Both the position numbers and the translations under genes were made by a program. Source: Opitutaceae bacterium (GTDB taxonomy: Bacteria > Verrucomicrobiota > Verrucomicrobiia > Opitutales > Opitutaceae). Taken from it: DNA of 64,000 nt. Under the pieces are notes generated by a model. It was not told the DNA's origin, ran no database searches, and saw nothing but the letters and a program-made list of their open reading frames with translations. Shown here piece after piece: positions 8,073-17,380 of this stretch. The number at the start of each line of letters is the position of its first letter. Position 1 is the first letter of the stretch. The stretch lies in the NCBI GenBank assembly GCA_016795545.1, contig JAEUGX010000050.1, positions 1 to 64,000 on the forward strand, given 5' to 3'.

Positions 8073-10496
8073 TCATTCGGTCCGGAGCGCGACCATCGGG
8101 TCGACGCGCGCGGCGCGGCGGGCGGGGATGAGGCAGGCAAGGGTGGCGACCAGGGCGAAGCAGGCCGCGACCCCGGCGAACACGGCCGGATCGAAGGGCT
8201 GCACTTCGTAGAGCGCCTGCTGGAGCAGGCGGCTGGCGGCGAAGGCGCCGGCGAGCCCGAGGGCGAGGCCGAGGCCGACCGGCGGGGCGCCGGCGCCGAG
8301 GACCAGACGCAGGATGTGGCCGGTGCTGGCGCCCAGCGCCATGCGCACGCCGATCTCGCCGGTGCGTTGGGTGACGGAGTAGGCCATGACGGAGTAGACG
8401 CCGACGGCCGCGAGGAAGGCCGCGATGCCCGCGAACGTGATGAGCAGGGCCAGGGTGACCCGCTGGACGCCGAGCGACTGGCTGACCAGGTCGTCCATGG
8501 TCTGGGGCAGGGCGAGGGCGAGGTTGGGGTCGAGCTCGGTCAGGACGCGGCGGAGCACCGGGATGACGGCGGCGGCCTGCAGCCCGGGCCGGGCCTCGCC
8601 CACGACGGCCATGAACGCCCCGCCGCGCTGGTGGCGCGGGTAGTAGATCTCGTCCGGCGCCGGCACGGCGATGCCCGCGGACTTGACGTCGCCGATGACG
8701 CCGACGATCCGGACGGGGATGTCCCCGGCGGGCCCGATGAGGAAGCTGTGATCGAGCGGGGATTCGCCCGGGAAAAGCTTCCGGGCCAGGGTCTCGTTGA
8801 CGATGGCCACCTGCTCGCCGCCGAAGCGGTCGGCGGCGGTGAAGAAACGTCCGGCCACGAGCCGGATGCCGAGCGTGCCGAAATAGCCGGGGGTGACGGT
8901 GCGGATGTTGGCGAGCGGGCGCTCGTGGATGGGCGGCACGGGGCGGCCCTTGACGGCGTAGGGGGAGAAGAAGCCCTGGCCGGTGAGGGGCAGCCCGGAG
9001 ATGGCCCCGCCCCGGGCCAGTTCGGGCGCCTGCTGGAGGCGTTCGTCCAGCTGCCGGAAGAACTCCCGGGTCAGCTCCGGCTGGTGGTACTTCGAGCTCG
9101 GGAGGTTGACGATGCCGAAGGCCCGGCCGGCGGGCTGGAAGCCCAGGCGGGCGGTCTGCAGCCGGTGGAAGCTCAGGACGAGCAGGCCGGCGCAGATGAG
9201 CAGCGTCAGCGAGAGCGCGATCTGCGCCACCACGAGCAGCTGCCGGAAGGCCTTGGCCGCGGTGCCGCCGCCGGCCCCGCGGCCGGTGTCCTTGAGCACG
9301 ACCTGCACGTCGGTGCGCGACGCCTGCCAGGCCGGGTAGAGGCCGATGAGCACGCCCGAGAGCAGGGCGGCGGCGAGGGCGAACAGGAGCACGCCCGGAT
9401 CGAGCGCGATTTCCTCGGAGCGGGGGATCTGCGATCCGGCCAGCAGCTGGATGCCGCGGAGGCTCCACCAGGCGATCAGGACTCCCGCGCCCCCGGCCAC
9501 GAGGGAGAAGAGGAGGCTCTCGGCGAGGAACTGGCGCACGATCTCGCCGCGCCGGGCGCCGAGGGAAAGACGGACGGAGATCTCCTTCTGGCGGGCGCTG
9601 ACCCGGGCCAGGAAGAGGTTGGCGATGTTGGCGCAGGCGATCAGGAGGACGACCCCGACCGCGCCGGCCAGGGTCCAGAAGGTGCGGCCGAGATTGCCCA
9701 GGACCTGCTGCGCGAGGGTGCGGACCTGGTTGGCGTTCAGGGCGTCGATGTGCGCCGGATTCGCGGCCTTGAACAGGGCGGCCATTTCCTGCACACGGAG
9801 GTTGGCCTCGGCGAGAGTGACCCCGGGGGCGAGGCGCGCGATGGCCTGGTGCACGATCGCGTTGGGCCGCTGCTGGGGCGTGATGTAGGGCAGCTCGAGC
9901 GGCCGCGGCACGATGATCGCCGTGCCGTTGAACGGCACGGGCAGGCTGGGGGGCAGCACGCCGACCACCTCGCGGGCGACGCCGTCGATCTGGAGGACGC
10001 GGCCGATGATGTGCGGGTCGCCGCTGAAGCGTTGCTGCCAGAGCTGGTGGCTGATCATGGCGACGAGGGGGCCGCCCTCGCGGTCCTCCTCGGCGGTGAA
10101 CTGGCGTCCGCGCGCGGGTTGGATCCCGAGCACCGGCAGGAAATTGGCGGAGGCGTGCAGGCCGAAGACCTGCTCGGGCTCGCCCTTGCCCTCGGTGAGC
10201 GTGAAGCCGTTGCCGGCGGACATGCTGATCGCGCTGAACACGTCCGTGCGCTGCGCGAAGGCCTCGTATTTCGCCCAGGAAAGCGCGGGCGCCTCGAGGC
10301 CGCGCTCGGCATTGACCGCCCAGAGGCTCACCAGCGTGTCGGGATGCGGGTACGGCAGCGGGCGCAGCACGACGGCCTGCAGCACGCTGAACAGCGACGT
10401 GCACGCGCCGATGGCCACGGCCATGGTCAGGACCGCGACCGCGGTGAATCCCGGAGTCTTGAGCAGCGAGCGAAAGGCGAAGGAGAGGTGGGACAT
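8073..10496 (-). CDS. MacB/FtsX-type orphan ABC permease (ADOP family), first of three
   Basis: An 807-residue protein (MSHLSFAFRSLLKTPGFTAVAV...) with the classic start of the family, one N-terminal helix, a MacB-like core, a first FtsX block around EISVRLSLGARRGEIVRQFL and a second around EIGVRMALGASTGHILRL, ending PARRAARVDPMVALRTE. It is a divergent paralogue of the two genes downstream. A gene for a TPR/propeller protein ends 58 bases upstream on the same strand. The PadR regulator that often accompanies these permeases is not seen here. Confidence 0.85.
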   Translation of the reverse strand: MSHLSFAFRSLLKTPGFTAVAVLTMAVAIGACTSLFSVLQAVVLRPLPYPHPDTLVSLWAVNAERGLEAPALSWAKYEAFAQRTDVFSAISMSAGNGFTLTEGKGEPEQVFGLHASANFLPVLGIQPARGRQFTAEEDREGGPLVAMISHQLWQQRFSGDPHIIGRVLQIDGVAREVVGVLPPSLPVPFNGTAIIVPRPLELPYITPQQRPNAIVHQAIARLAPGVTLAEANLRVQEMAALFKAANPAHIDALNANQVRTLAQQVLGNLGRTFWTLAGAVGVVLLIACANIANLFLARVSARQKEISVRLSLGARRGEIVRQFLAESLLFSLVAGGAGVLIAWWSLRGIQLLAGSQIPRSEEIALDPGVLLFALAAALLSGVLIGLYPAWQASRTDVQVVLKDTGRGAGGGTAAKAFRQLLVVAQIALSLTLLICAGLLVLSFHRLQTARLGFQPAGRAFGIVNLPSSKYHQPELTREFFRQLDERLQQAPELARGGAISGLPLTGQGFFSPYAVKGRPVPPIHERPLANIRTVTPGYFGTLGIRLVAGRFFTAADRFGGEQVAIVNETLARKLFPGESPLDHSFLIGPAGDIPVRIVGVIGDVKSAGIAVPAPDEIYYPRHQRGGAFMAVVGEARPGLQAAAVIPVLRRVLTELDPNLALALPQTMDDLVSQSLGVQRVTLALLITFAGIAAFLAAVGVYSVMAYSVTQRTGEIGVRMALGASTGHILRLVLGAGAPPVGLGLALGLAGAFAASRLLQQALYEVQPFDPAVFAGVAACFALVATLACLIPARRAARVDPMVALRTE

Positions 10497-10554
10497 GCGG
10501 GGAGGTAAGCAGCGGGGCGGAGGCCGGGCCAGGCTTCTGGGGGCGGGCGAGGCG

Positions 10555-11817
10555 TCAGGGTTGCAGCCGGGTGCTGAGGAGGGTGATCATCCGCGGGGTG
10601 AGGGCACCCTCGGCCAGGGACCAGCCGGAGTTGGCTACCAGTTGGAAGCTGCCGTTGACCACCTCGCCGAGCGCGGCGTCGGTCATCGCGGGGTGGCCGA
10701 CCCGCAGGACGGCGGCGGCCGTGGGCTGGCCGGTGGAGTCGAGGGTGATCTGCAGGACGCGCTGGGGATGCACGCCGTTCTGGACGGCGATGAGGCCGGC
10801 CGGGACGGCGTAGAGTCCGTCGATGCCGAAGAAGGTCGCATGCGCGGGCGGACGGAGGAGCCGGTGGCGGCCGGAATCGAGCGCGACCTGCCACAGGCCG
10901 TTGGCGTAGTCGGCGAGGAAGAGCGAGCGGCCGTCCGGCGCGGCGGCCACGCCCTGGAGCGAGACAAAATCGTCGCTTTCCAGCCAGGGCTCCAGCCGCG
11001 TGCCGCCGGGCCCGAGGCGCCAGACCACCGGGGCGGCGGAGTCGGTCGCATAGATCGCGCCGTCGGGTCCGAACGCAAAATCGCCGAGAACATGGGGGCG
11101 GCCGTCGGCCGGCACCGCCCACGTGCGCCGGAGCCGGCGGGAAGCCAGGTCGTACTCGGCGAGCAGCGCCCGGCCCTGGTCGGCGGCGGCGTAACCCTGC
11201 ATCTCGGGCACGGCGGCGGAAGCGGCCCACAGGGTTTGGCCGGTCGCGTCGAATTTCAGGGCGAAGACTCCGAGGAGCCCGTCGGAGTCGGCGGAAAATC
11301 TGCGCATGGCCGCGGTGGGTCCGCTGACGTCGCGCACCCAGATGCACCGGTTGCGGACATCCGAAAAAAAGGTCTCCCGCGTGGCCGGGTGCGTGGCCAC
11401 GGCTTCAATGATGCCATCCATGTCGGTGATGGCCCAGGCGGTCTCGTCGCCGCTCGTGGTGCTGGCGCCCGCATTGGCCGTGAAAGCCCGCTCGACCGCC
11501 GCGAAGTCGGGACGCGCGCGCAGGGCGGCGAAGGCATCGTCGGGACCGACATTCATGACCAGTCCCATGTCGGCCAATTCGCGGAGACAGGCCACCGCTT
11601 CGTCGCCCTTTCCCGCCGCCGCATAAGCGCGCGCCAGCCCGAGCAGGACCCGCGGGTAGTCCGGCCGCAGGGCGCGGACCGCCTCGAGTTTGGCGATCAT
11701 CGTCGAAGGGTCGCCCGCCTTGGCGGCGGCCGCGGCCTCCTGCAGCAACGCGCGGTGCGGTGGCTCGGCTTTCAGCGTCAGGTTGAAGAAACAAAAGAGC
11801 GCGACCGCCCAGGTCAT
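10555..11817 (-). CDS. Exported TPR plus beta-propeller (SMP-30-like) protein
   Basis: A 420-residue protein with a short signal-like N-terminus (TWAVALFCFFNLTLKA). Residues about 25-115 look like two or three TPR helices (LLQEAAAAAKAGD, LLGLARAYAAAGKGDEAVACL). The remainder has repeated blades such as GDFAFGPDGAIYATDSAAPVVWRL and GVAAAPDGRSLFLADYANGLW, typical of SMP-30/NHL-type propellers. No catalytic role can be assigned. The start at 11817 is chosen because it begins directly with the signal sequence; the frame is open to 11904 but the extra residues look non-coding. It probably leads the permease operon. Confidence 0.65.
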   Translation of the reverse strand: MTWAVALFCFFNLTLKAEPPHRALLQEAAAAAKAGDPSTMIAKLEAVRALRPDYPRVLLGLARAYAAAGKGDEAVACLRELADMGLVMNVGPDDAFAALRARPDFAAVERAFTANAGASTTSGDETAWAITDMDGIIEAVATHPATRETFFSDVRNRCIWVRDVSGPTAAMRRFSADSDGLLGVFALKFDATGQTLWAASAAVPEMQGYAAADQGRALLAEYDLASRRLRRTWAVPADGRPHVLGDFAFGPDGAIYATDSAAPVVWRLGPGGTRLEPWLESDDFVSLQGVAAAPDGRSLFLADYANGLWQVALDSGRHRLLRPPAHATFFGIDGLYAVPAGLIAVQNGVHPQRVLQITLDSTGQPTAAAVLRVGHPAMTDAALGEVVNGSFQLVANSGWSLAEGALTPRMITLLSTRLQP

Positions 11818-11976
11818 CAGGCTGCCCCGGGAATATCCGACCGACGGCGCGCGATGAGGCGAGCAAGTGCCGGACAACCGCCCTGTGTATTCGCAGCCAA
11901 GCATGGGGTCTGTCCCTGTTGCACCCGGAATGCCAAGAGCAGAAAGTGTTGTTAAGCTTTCGTCTGTAGTGTGATA

Positions 11977-11988
11977 GGTAAAATTACC
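11977..11988. promoter_or_regulatory. Operator-like dyad upstream of the TPR/propeller-permease operon
   Basis: GGTAAAATTACC (GGTAA, two bases, TTACC) lies about 160 bases upstream of the start at 11817 in a visibly A+T-richer stretch (about 11930-12050) between that gene and the TPR gene upstream. Perfect half-sites and position fit a transcription factor site, but I cannot match it to a known regulator. Confidence 0.3.
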
Positions 11989-12096
11989 AATTCCACTCTT
12001 AGGCCGAATGAGTTAAAAACGAAATTCAGGCGTCCCAATTTTGGGAAAGCGGATGGGCGTCTCAGCGGACGGATTTGGAAGCGCGGGCGGCGGAGT

Positions 12097-12417
12097 TCAC
12101 TCCTTGAGCAAGGTGCGGAGTTCCTGGGCTGGATCGTCGTGATTCTGGGCGATGGCGAGATGGAGGGCTTCCTCGAGCCAGGGACGGGCTTCGGCGGGGC
12201 GGCCGAGCGCCAGCAAGGTTTTGCCCAGGAGGATGCGCGGCATCATCCAGTCGGCTTTCCTGGCGCTGCAGGCGGCGAGATGTTCCAGGGCCTCGGCCGC
12301 GCGATTTTCGGCCAGCAGGGCCTGGGCGAGGCTGAAGCGGAAAAGCTCGTTGTCCGGATTTTTCGCCACCAAGCTGCCGAAGTGCTGGGAGCGCGGGGGA
12401 CGGACCGGTTCGGTCAT
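12097..12417 (-). CDS. Small TPR protein
   Basis: A 106-residue protein with TPR-type helix pairs: LFRFSLAQALLAENRAAEALEHL followed by MMPRILLGKTLLALGRPAEARPWLEEAL. It has no signal peptide or membrane segment and is probably a cytoplasmic scaffold or adaptor. It starts 40 bases after the PP2C phosphatase gene on the same strand, so the two may be cotranscribed. Function unknown. Confidence 0.7.
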   Translation of the reverse strand: MTEPVRPPRSQHFGSLVAKNPDNELFRFSLAQALLAENRAAEALEHLAACSARKADWMMPRILLGKTLLALGRPAEARPWLEEALHLAIAQNHDDPAQELRTLLKE

Positions 12418-12457
12418 GGCGCGGTGATGCCAGCGAGGGCGGAGGCCGTGAGGCGCT

Positions 12458-13171
12458 TCAATCGAAGAACAGCACCACCGCGGTGGAATTGTCCAAGCCG
12501 CCCCGTTCGTTCGCCCGGTCGACCAGCGTGCGGGCGGCGATCTCGGGGGTGGCCGATCCGCCGAGGATGTCGCCGATCTCCTCGTGCGAAACGAAGCGGG
12601 TGATGCCGTCGCTGCTGAGCAGGTAACGGTCGTGGGGGAGCACGGTGTGGCTGATGCACTGGGCTTCCAGCGGCGGCGGCTGCCCGATGCAGCGGGTCAG
12701 GGCGTTGCGGTTCTCCATCAGCATGCCCAGCGGCTCGCCCCGCGCGGTGCGTTCGCGCAATTCGTTCTCGATGGTGTGATCCGTGGTCAGCTGCTCGATC
12801 AACTTGGAGCGCAGGCGCAGGGCGCAGGAATCGCCGACGTGGCCGATGTAGAGTTTCACGCCGACGAGGTGCGCGAACGTGAGGGTGGAGCCTATGCCAA
12901 ACTGGGGACTGAGCACCCGACCCAGGCGGAAGACCTGGTCGTTGATCTCGGTCATGATCCGGATGTAGTCGAGCTTGTTGCCCACGGCGTGGCTCGTGAC
13001 GATCTTTTCCAGGGTGGCGACGGCCAGTTGGCTGGCCTGGCCTCCGGAGGGCAGTCCCCCGATGCCGTCGGCCACCGCGTAGAGATGATGAGTCTCATTC
13101 CGGAGCATGCTGTCCTCGTTTTCGGGACGGACACGTCCTACGTCAGTGTGGGCAAAGGAGCGCAAATTCAT
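12458..13171 (-). CDS. PP2C-family protein serine/threonine phosphatase
   Basis: A 237-residue single-domain PP2C phosphatase of the Stp/PrpC type. The metal-binding motifs are present: DVGRVRPENED at residues 10-20, ADGIGG, GDS (GHVGDSCALRL), SSDGITRF and GGLDNSTAVV near the C-terminus, the last holding the conserved aspartate. Proteins of this kind remove phosphate from Ser/Thr residues and usually oppose an Hanks-type kinase, but no kinase gene is in the window. It lies 30 bases downstream of dinG and upstream of a small TPR gene. Confidence 0.88.
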   Translation of the reverse strand: MNLRSFAHTDVGRVRPENEDSMLRNETHHLYAVADGIGGLPSGGQASQLAVATLEKIVTSHAVGNKLDYIRIMTEINDQVFRLGRVLSPQFGIGSTLTFAHLVGVKLYIGHVGDSCALRLRSKLIEQLTTDHTIENELRERTARGEPLGMLMENRNALTRCIGQPPPLEAQCISHTVLPHDRYLLSSDGITRFVSHEEIGDILGGSATPEIAARTLVDRANERGGLDNSTAVVLFFD

Positions 13172-13201
13172 TAAGATAAGAAGCCTAGTAGGAGCTATAA
13201 C

Positions 13202-15286
13202 TCAAGGGAAAGGCCTAAAAACACGCTCCCGGTTGCCCCGGTCCATGCGTTCGTAAGCGGATGTCGGCAGGGAACCTAGAAATTCCTTCCCATAAGCCTT
13301 GGCCAGCACGCGGGAGTCCAGAATGGTGACCAGGCCGCGGTCCGTCTTGTTCCGGATCAGGCGTCCCACGCCCTGCCGGAATTTTACAAGTGCGTCGGGC
13401 AGGGTCAGCTCGTTGAAGGGATTGCCGCCCTGGTCGCGGATATGCTCGCAGCGGGCTTCGGTGATGGGGTGGGTGGGCGGGTCGAAGGGGAGGCGGGTGA
13501 TGATGACCTGGGAGAGCGCGGCGCCGGGCACGTCGACGCCGGTCCAGAAACTGTCGGTGCCGAAGAGCACGGCGTTGCCCAGCTTCCGCATCTGCTGGGC
13601 CAGTTCGGTGCGCGAGAGTTCGGCTCCTTGGAGGAGGAAGGGTCTGCCAGCCTGGCGCCAACCCGGCTCGAGTTCCTGGGCGACGGCCCGCATGTCGGTG
13701 TAACTGGTGAAAAGCACCAGAGAGCCGCCGCGGACCCGTTCGGTGCAGAAGCGGATGTAGTCGGTGAGGGCATCGAGCGCGAGGCGGGCTTCCTGCGGGG
13801 TGGGCAGCGGGACGTCGGTGGCGACCAGGACCCGCATGTGGCGTTCGAAATCGAAGGGGGATTTGACGGCCTCGGCCTGGGCGTGGTCGGCGCCGCAGCG
13901 GACGGCGAAAGGTTCGATGCTGCCGCCTATGGCGAGGGTGGCGCTGGTGCACACGACGCTGGTGCGGCAGCCGAAGAGGTGACGCCGGAGCTCGGGGGCG
14001 ACGTCGATCGGTGCGCTGCGGAGGGTGACGATGGTCTGCTTGCGGCCGCCGCGTTCGGCCCAGTAGACGTGGCCCTTGTCGCCGAGCGTGAGCCATTCCG
14101 TCAGCCCGGCCTGCAGGCCCTTGATCCGCTGTTTCTGCTCGAGGAGCTCGTCGTGGTCGCGCCCCTCGCCGGTCTGGTCGGCCAGCTTGGCGAGCAGCCG
14201 GTGCAGGGCTCCGAGCGGGCCGTCGAGGGTGGGCTCGGCCGCCCCGGGCTCGCGGACGCGGACCACGGCGCGCGGCTGCAGCAGGCGGGTGGCGAGGAAG
14301 TCGAAGAAGTGCCTCGAGGCCTCGAGCGCGTCGAGCACCAGCTGCTGGCCGGCGGCGCCGCCGTGCTTGCGCAGCAGGCCGCGCTTCGTGCGCGGGTTGA
14401 AGAGGTACTTGAGGGCGCGGTCGACGCCGTAGCTGCTCAGCGCCAGCCCGAAATTGGAGGTCGCGACCTCGGGCACGGTATGGGCTTCGTCCAGCACCAG
14501 GAAATCGTCGGGGAACAGCACGCCGCGGGCGTCGGGCTCGGCGCCCTGCGCCCGGGCGCCGCCGGCGTTGATGAGGGCGAAGAGCAGGGCGTGGTTGACG
14601 ATGATCACCTGGGCCGAGCGCAGCCGCGCCCGCGCCCGCTGGTAGTGGCACTTGTTCGCGTCGCAGTGCTTGCGCGAGCACGACGACGAGTCGGCGTTGA
14701 CGGCATCCCATACCTCCGGGCGCGGCGGCGGCTTGAGATCGTGCCGCAGGCCGGTGTCGGTCGTCTCGGCCCAGGCCGCGATGCGCTGCAGCTCCTCGTA
14801 GTCGGCGTCGGCGAACAGGCTGGTGCGATCCGCCAGCGCGTGGCCGAGGCGGGTGGGGCAGAGGTAGTTTGATTTGCCGACCAGCACGGCCGAGCGAAAG
14901 TCCGCGTAGGCCGCCAGCGCGGGGTCGGACTTGAACAGCCGGCGGCAAATCGGCAGGTCCTTTTGCTCGATCTGCTCCTGCAGCGAAATGGTGTGGGTGG
15001 AGACGACCAGCTGCCGGCTTTGGTCGACGGCATGGATGATGCCCGGGACGAGGTAGGCCAGCGACTTGCCCACGCCTGTGCCGGCTTCGAACAGCAGCGG
15101 CTCGTCGGCCTGCAGCGCCGCGGCCACGGCGCGCGCCATGCGCTCCTGTTCCGGCCGGTGTTCCAGGGCGAGCGCGCCGCACAGCTGCCCGCCTTCGGCG
15201 AAAATTTCGCCGGCCCACTCGCGCAACCGCGTCGGCTTAGGCCCCGTTTCCGTCGGCGGTCCGGCTTCGTCGTTCAAACCAATCAT
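13202..15286 (-). CDS. dinG: DinG-type ATP-dependent helicase (XPD-like, iron-sulfur)
   Basis: A 694-residue superfamily 2 helicase. Walker A is AGTGVGKS at residues 68-75 and the Walker B box is DEAH at 266-269. Between them four cysteines (C143, C203, C208, C213) match the [4Fe-4S] cluster of DinG/XPD helicases. Late motifs include GNAVLFGTDSFWTGVDVPG and FRQGVGRLIRNKTDRG. Family members unwind 5'-tailed DNA, D-loops and R-loops. No exonuclease domain is fused. It is divergent from the pseudopilin operon across a 174-base gap and leads the PP2C/TPR genes. Confidence 0.9.
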   Translation of the reverse strand: MIGLNDEAGPPTETGPKPTRLREWAGEIFAEGGQLCGALALEHRPEQERMARAVAAALQADEPLLFEAGTGVGKSLAYLVPGIIHAVDQSRQLVVSTHTISLQEQIEQKDLPICRRLFKSDPALAAYADFRSAVLVGKSNYLCPTRLGHALADRTSLFADADYEELQRIAAWAETTDTGLRHDLKPPPRPEVWDAVNADSSSCSRKHCDANKCHYQRARARLRSAQVIIVNHALLFALINAGGARAQGAEPDARGVLFPDDFLVLDEAHTVPEVATSNFGLALSSYGVDRALKYLFNPRTKRGLLRKHGGAAGQQLVLDALEASRHFFDFLATRLLQPRAVVRVREPGAAEPTLDGPLGALHRLLAKLADQTGEGRDHDELLEQKQRIKGLQAGLTEWLTLGDKGHVYWAERGGRKQTIVTLRSAPIDVAPELRRHLFGCRTSVVCTSATLAIGGSIEPFAVRCGADHAQAEAVKSPFDFERHMRVLVATDVPLPTPQEARLALDALTDYIRFCTERVRGGSLVLFTSYTDMRAVAQELEPGWRQAGRPFLLQGAELSRTELAQQMRKLGNAVLFGTDSFWTGVDVPGAALSQVIITRLPFDPPTHPITEARCEHIRDQGGNPFNELTLPDALVKFRQGVGRLIRNKTDRGLVTILDSRVLAKAYGKEFLGSLPTSAYERMDRGNRERVFRPFP

Positions 15287-15460
15287 GGGCGCCCAATCAG
15301 GGCGCTAAGCGGGTCCGGTGCAAGGACAGAGCGGCCGGTGTCCGCGGAGCCGTCTTGGTTAGGCTGCGGGCTTACGCACGACGGCCTGAAACCCGATCCA
15401 GACTTGAGGTGGGGGCGGGATTCGTTACCGAAGCTGCGCGGGCCGGAAAATTTCCAGATC

Positions 15461-15991
15461 ATGAAGCTCCGGTCCGAAGCGCGCGACAAGCGCGGGGCGT
15501 TCACCCTGATTGAACTGCTGGCGGTGCTGGCCCTGCTGGGTCTGCTGGCGGGCTTGGTCGCGACCGGGGTGGCGCAGGCGGTGGAACGCGCGCGTTCCGA
15601 CCGGGCCGAGGCGGAGCTGGCTGTCCTGGCCGCGGCGCTGGAGGAATACCGCCGGGCGTTTGGGGACTATCCCCGGACGGACTCGGGTGCCGGGCTGCTC
15701 GCGGCCTTGCTCGGCAAGAAGGACCCCGGGATGGCTCCGATCGAGGCGAGGCCGCTGCTTGACATCTCGCGTTTTACGGTGGTGGGCGGGGAAGGTGATT
15801 CGCGGCTGCTCGATCCGTGGGGTTTGCCGTACGCGTATGCCTATCGGGTCCCGGACTCCGGTTGGGTGAACCCGCTTTATGTCCTCTGCTCGCGCGGACC
15901 CGATGGGGCGATGGCGCCGGGGTTGGTGGCGGGCGGATTTCCGGAACGACGGGCAGGGGAGAACGCGGACAATCGCTATGCAGAACCCTAG
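15461..15991 (+). CDS. Type II secretion pseudopilin, GspG-like
   Basis: A 176-residue prepilin-like protein. After a short basic leader (MKLRSEARDKRGA) comes FTLIELLAVLALLGLLAGLVA, the type IV prepilin signature with Glu at +5. The residue before the cleavage site is Ala rather than the usual Gly. The region after the helix (EYRRAFGDYPRTDSG ... LLDPWGLPYAYAYRVP) matches the major pseudopilin GspG, including the DPWG motif. The ATG at 15461 is used because it gives a normal leader. It is the first of six overlapping genes; it overlaps the next by 14 bases. Confidence 0.82.
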   Translation: MKLRSEARDKRGAFTLIELLAVLALLGLLAGLVATGVAQAVERARSDRAEAELAVLAAALEEYRRAFGDYPRTDSGAGLLAALLGKKDPGMAPIEARPLLDISRFTVVGGEGDSRLLDPWGLPYAYAYRVPDSGWVNPLYVLCSRGPDGAMAPGLVAGGFPERRAGENADNRYAEP

Positions 15992-16691
15992 CATCACCCG
16001 ATTCCCCGGAAAGGGAGGAGGCGCCCGGCGGTCGTTCCCGCCGCGGATCGGCCGATCTCCTGCCGGCCCACGCCGCTCCGGCGGGTTCACGCTCTTGGAG
16101 CTCCTGATCGTGATCGCGGTCATCGGCCTGCTCGCCGGCATGCTCCTCCCCTCCTTGAGCGCCGCGCGGCAGGCGGCGAACCATGCTCGGACGCGGGTGC
16201 GGTTTGCCCAGTGGACGGCCGCGTGCGAGGCGTTCCGGCGCGAGTATGGCTACTACCCGGTGCTGGACGCGTCGGGCTTGGTGAATCCGCCGGGGCAGAG
16301 CGCCGATCCGGCGGAGGTGCATGTCTTTCACGACGTGCTGGCCGGCCGTCGTCGCGACGGCGCGCCGCTCCCGGCATCGGCTGCGGGGGCGGACCCGCTC
16401 CAGCCTTCGGCGCAGAATCGGAAGCGGATAGCCTTTTACCGTTTCCCGGATTCGGAGTGGGTCGACGGGTTGATCGCAGATGCCTCGGGTCAGACCGGAA
16501 TCGCGGTGCTGGTCGACCGAGACCTGGACGGATTCATCCGCCCGGGGAGCGATTTTGCGGCGCTGCCCTCCCTGGGCGGAGTCGTGCCCGGCGCCTTTCC
16601 GCCCGGAGGGGTGCGCGGCGGGGTTGCGTTCTACACGTTGAAGCCCGGAGCGGGGTCCGCGGCGCCGGAGTTCCTTTGCAGCTGGCAATGA
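15978..16691 (+). CDS. Pseudopilin-like protein, second in operon
   Basis: A 237-residue protein with an unusually long basic leader (about 57 residues) before SGG and the methylation/cleavage motif FTLLELLIVIAVIGLLAGML. The mature domain contains RREYGYYPVLD and a later acidic segment VLVDRDLDGFIRPG, as in verrucomicrobial pseudopilin relatives. The ATG at 15978 overlaps the previous gene; later starts would shorten the leader but none is obvious. The following gene overlaps by ATGA. Probably a minor pseudopilin. Confidence 0.72.
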   Translation: MQNPSITRFPGKGGGARRSFPPRIGRSPAGPRRSGGFTLLELLIVIAVIGLLAGMLLPSLSAARQAANHARTRVRFAQWTAACEAFRREYGYYPVLDASGLVNPPGQSADPAEVHVFHDVLAGRRRDGAPLPASAAGADPLQPSAQNRKRIAFYRFPDSEWVDGLIADASGQTGIAVLVDRDLDGFIRPGSDFAALPSLGGVVPGAFPPGGVRGGVAFYTLKPGAGSAAPEFLCSWQ

Positions 16692-17380
16692 GGGTGGCGG
16701 AACGGCGGATCAGCCGAGGGGAGGCTTCCGGCTTCTCGCTCCTCGAGGTCGTCGTGGTCCTCGGCCTGATCGGCGTACTGGCGGCGTTGCTCTGCGGCCA
16801 ACTCCGGGACCAAAGCGGGGCCGCGCTGCGTTCCGGCCAGGCGACGTTGGCGGGGCTGGTCCTGCTGGCCCGTACGCAGGCGCAGGCGGCCGGCCGGCCG
16901 GCGCGGCTGCTGGTGCAGGCGGACGCGGGAGCGGCGGATCGTTTCCTCCGCTGCCTGGCGGTGCAGGCCCAGGAAACCGCGGGGTGGCGGACGCTGGCGG
17001 TCGCGCGCTTGCCGGCGGAGGTCCGGGTGGTGCCGGGAGATTTCCCCGACCTGCCCGCCGGGCTGATGGGAACGGGGGAATCGGCGGACTGGCGCCGCGC
17101 GGACGGGTCGAGGTTACGCTCGTCCGCCTTGCCGGCGGGGCAGAGGGTGTTGGTGGCGGTGGACACGCCTGATCCGGAATACTGGGCGACCTGCACGTTT
17201 TCCCCGGCAGGCACGACCTTTCAGTCGGGCGACCTGGTTCTGGCGTCCGCCCGCCTGCGCCCGCCGTCGGCGGGATCGGGCGACTCGCCGGTCGTGCTCG
17301 GCCCGCCCGATACGGTGCGCGGGTTGAGCCTGAGCGCCTACGGCGTGCCGGCCCCCATCGATTCCCGGGAGGGGTTCTGA
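16688..17380 (+). CDS. Pseudopilin-like protein (GspH-type), third in operon
   Basis: A 230-residue protein with leader ending ASG, then FSLLEVVVVLGLIGVLAALL and a soluble domain rich in Ala and Arg. The motif LAGLVLLARTQAQAAGRPARLLV resembles the GspH/FimT pattern, where the helix is followed by a segment that often reads xxARSEAxxxxxxV. It starts at an ATGA overlap with the preceding gene and ends overlapping the next by one base (TGATG), showing translational coupling. Confidence 0.72.
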   Translation: MRVAERRISRGEASGFSLLEVVVVLGLIGVLAALLCGQLRDQSGAALRSGQATLAGLVLLARTQAQAAGRPARLLVQADAGAADRFLRCLAVQAQETAGWRTLAVARLPAEVRVVPGDFPDLPAGLMGTGESADWRRADGSRLRSSALPAGQRVLVAVDTPDPEYWATCTFSPAGTTFQSGDLVLASARLRPPSAGSGDSPVVLGPPDTVRGLSLSAYGVPAPIDSREGF

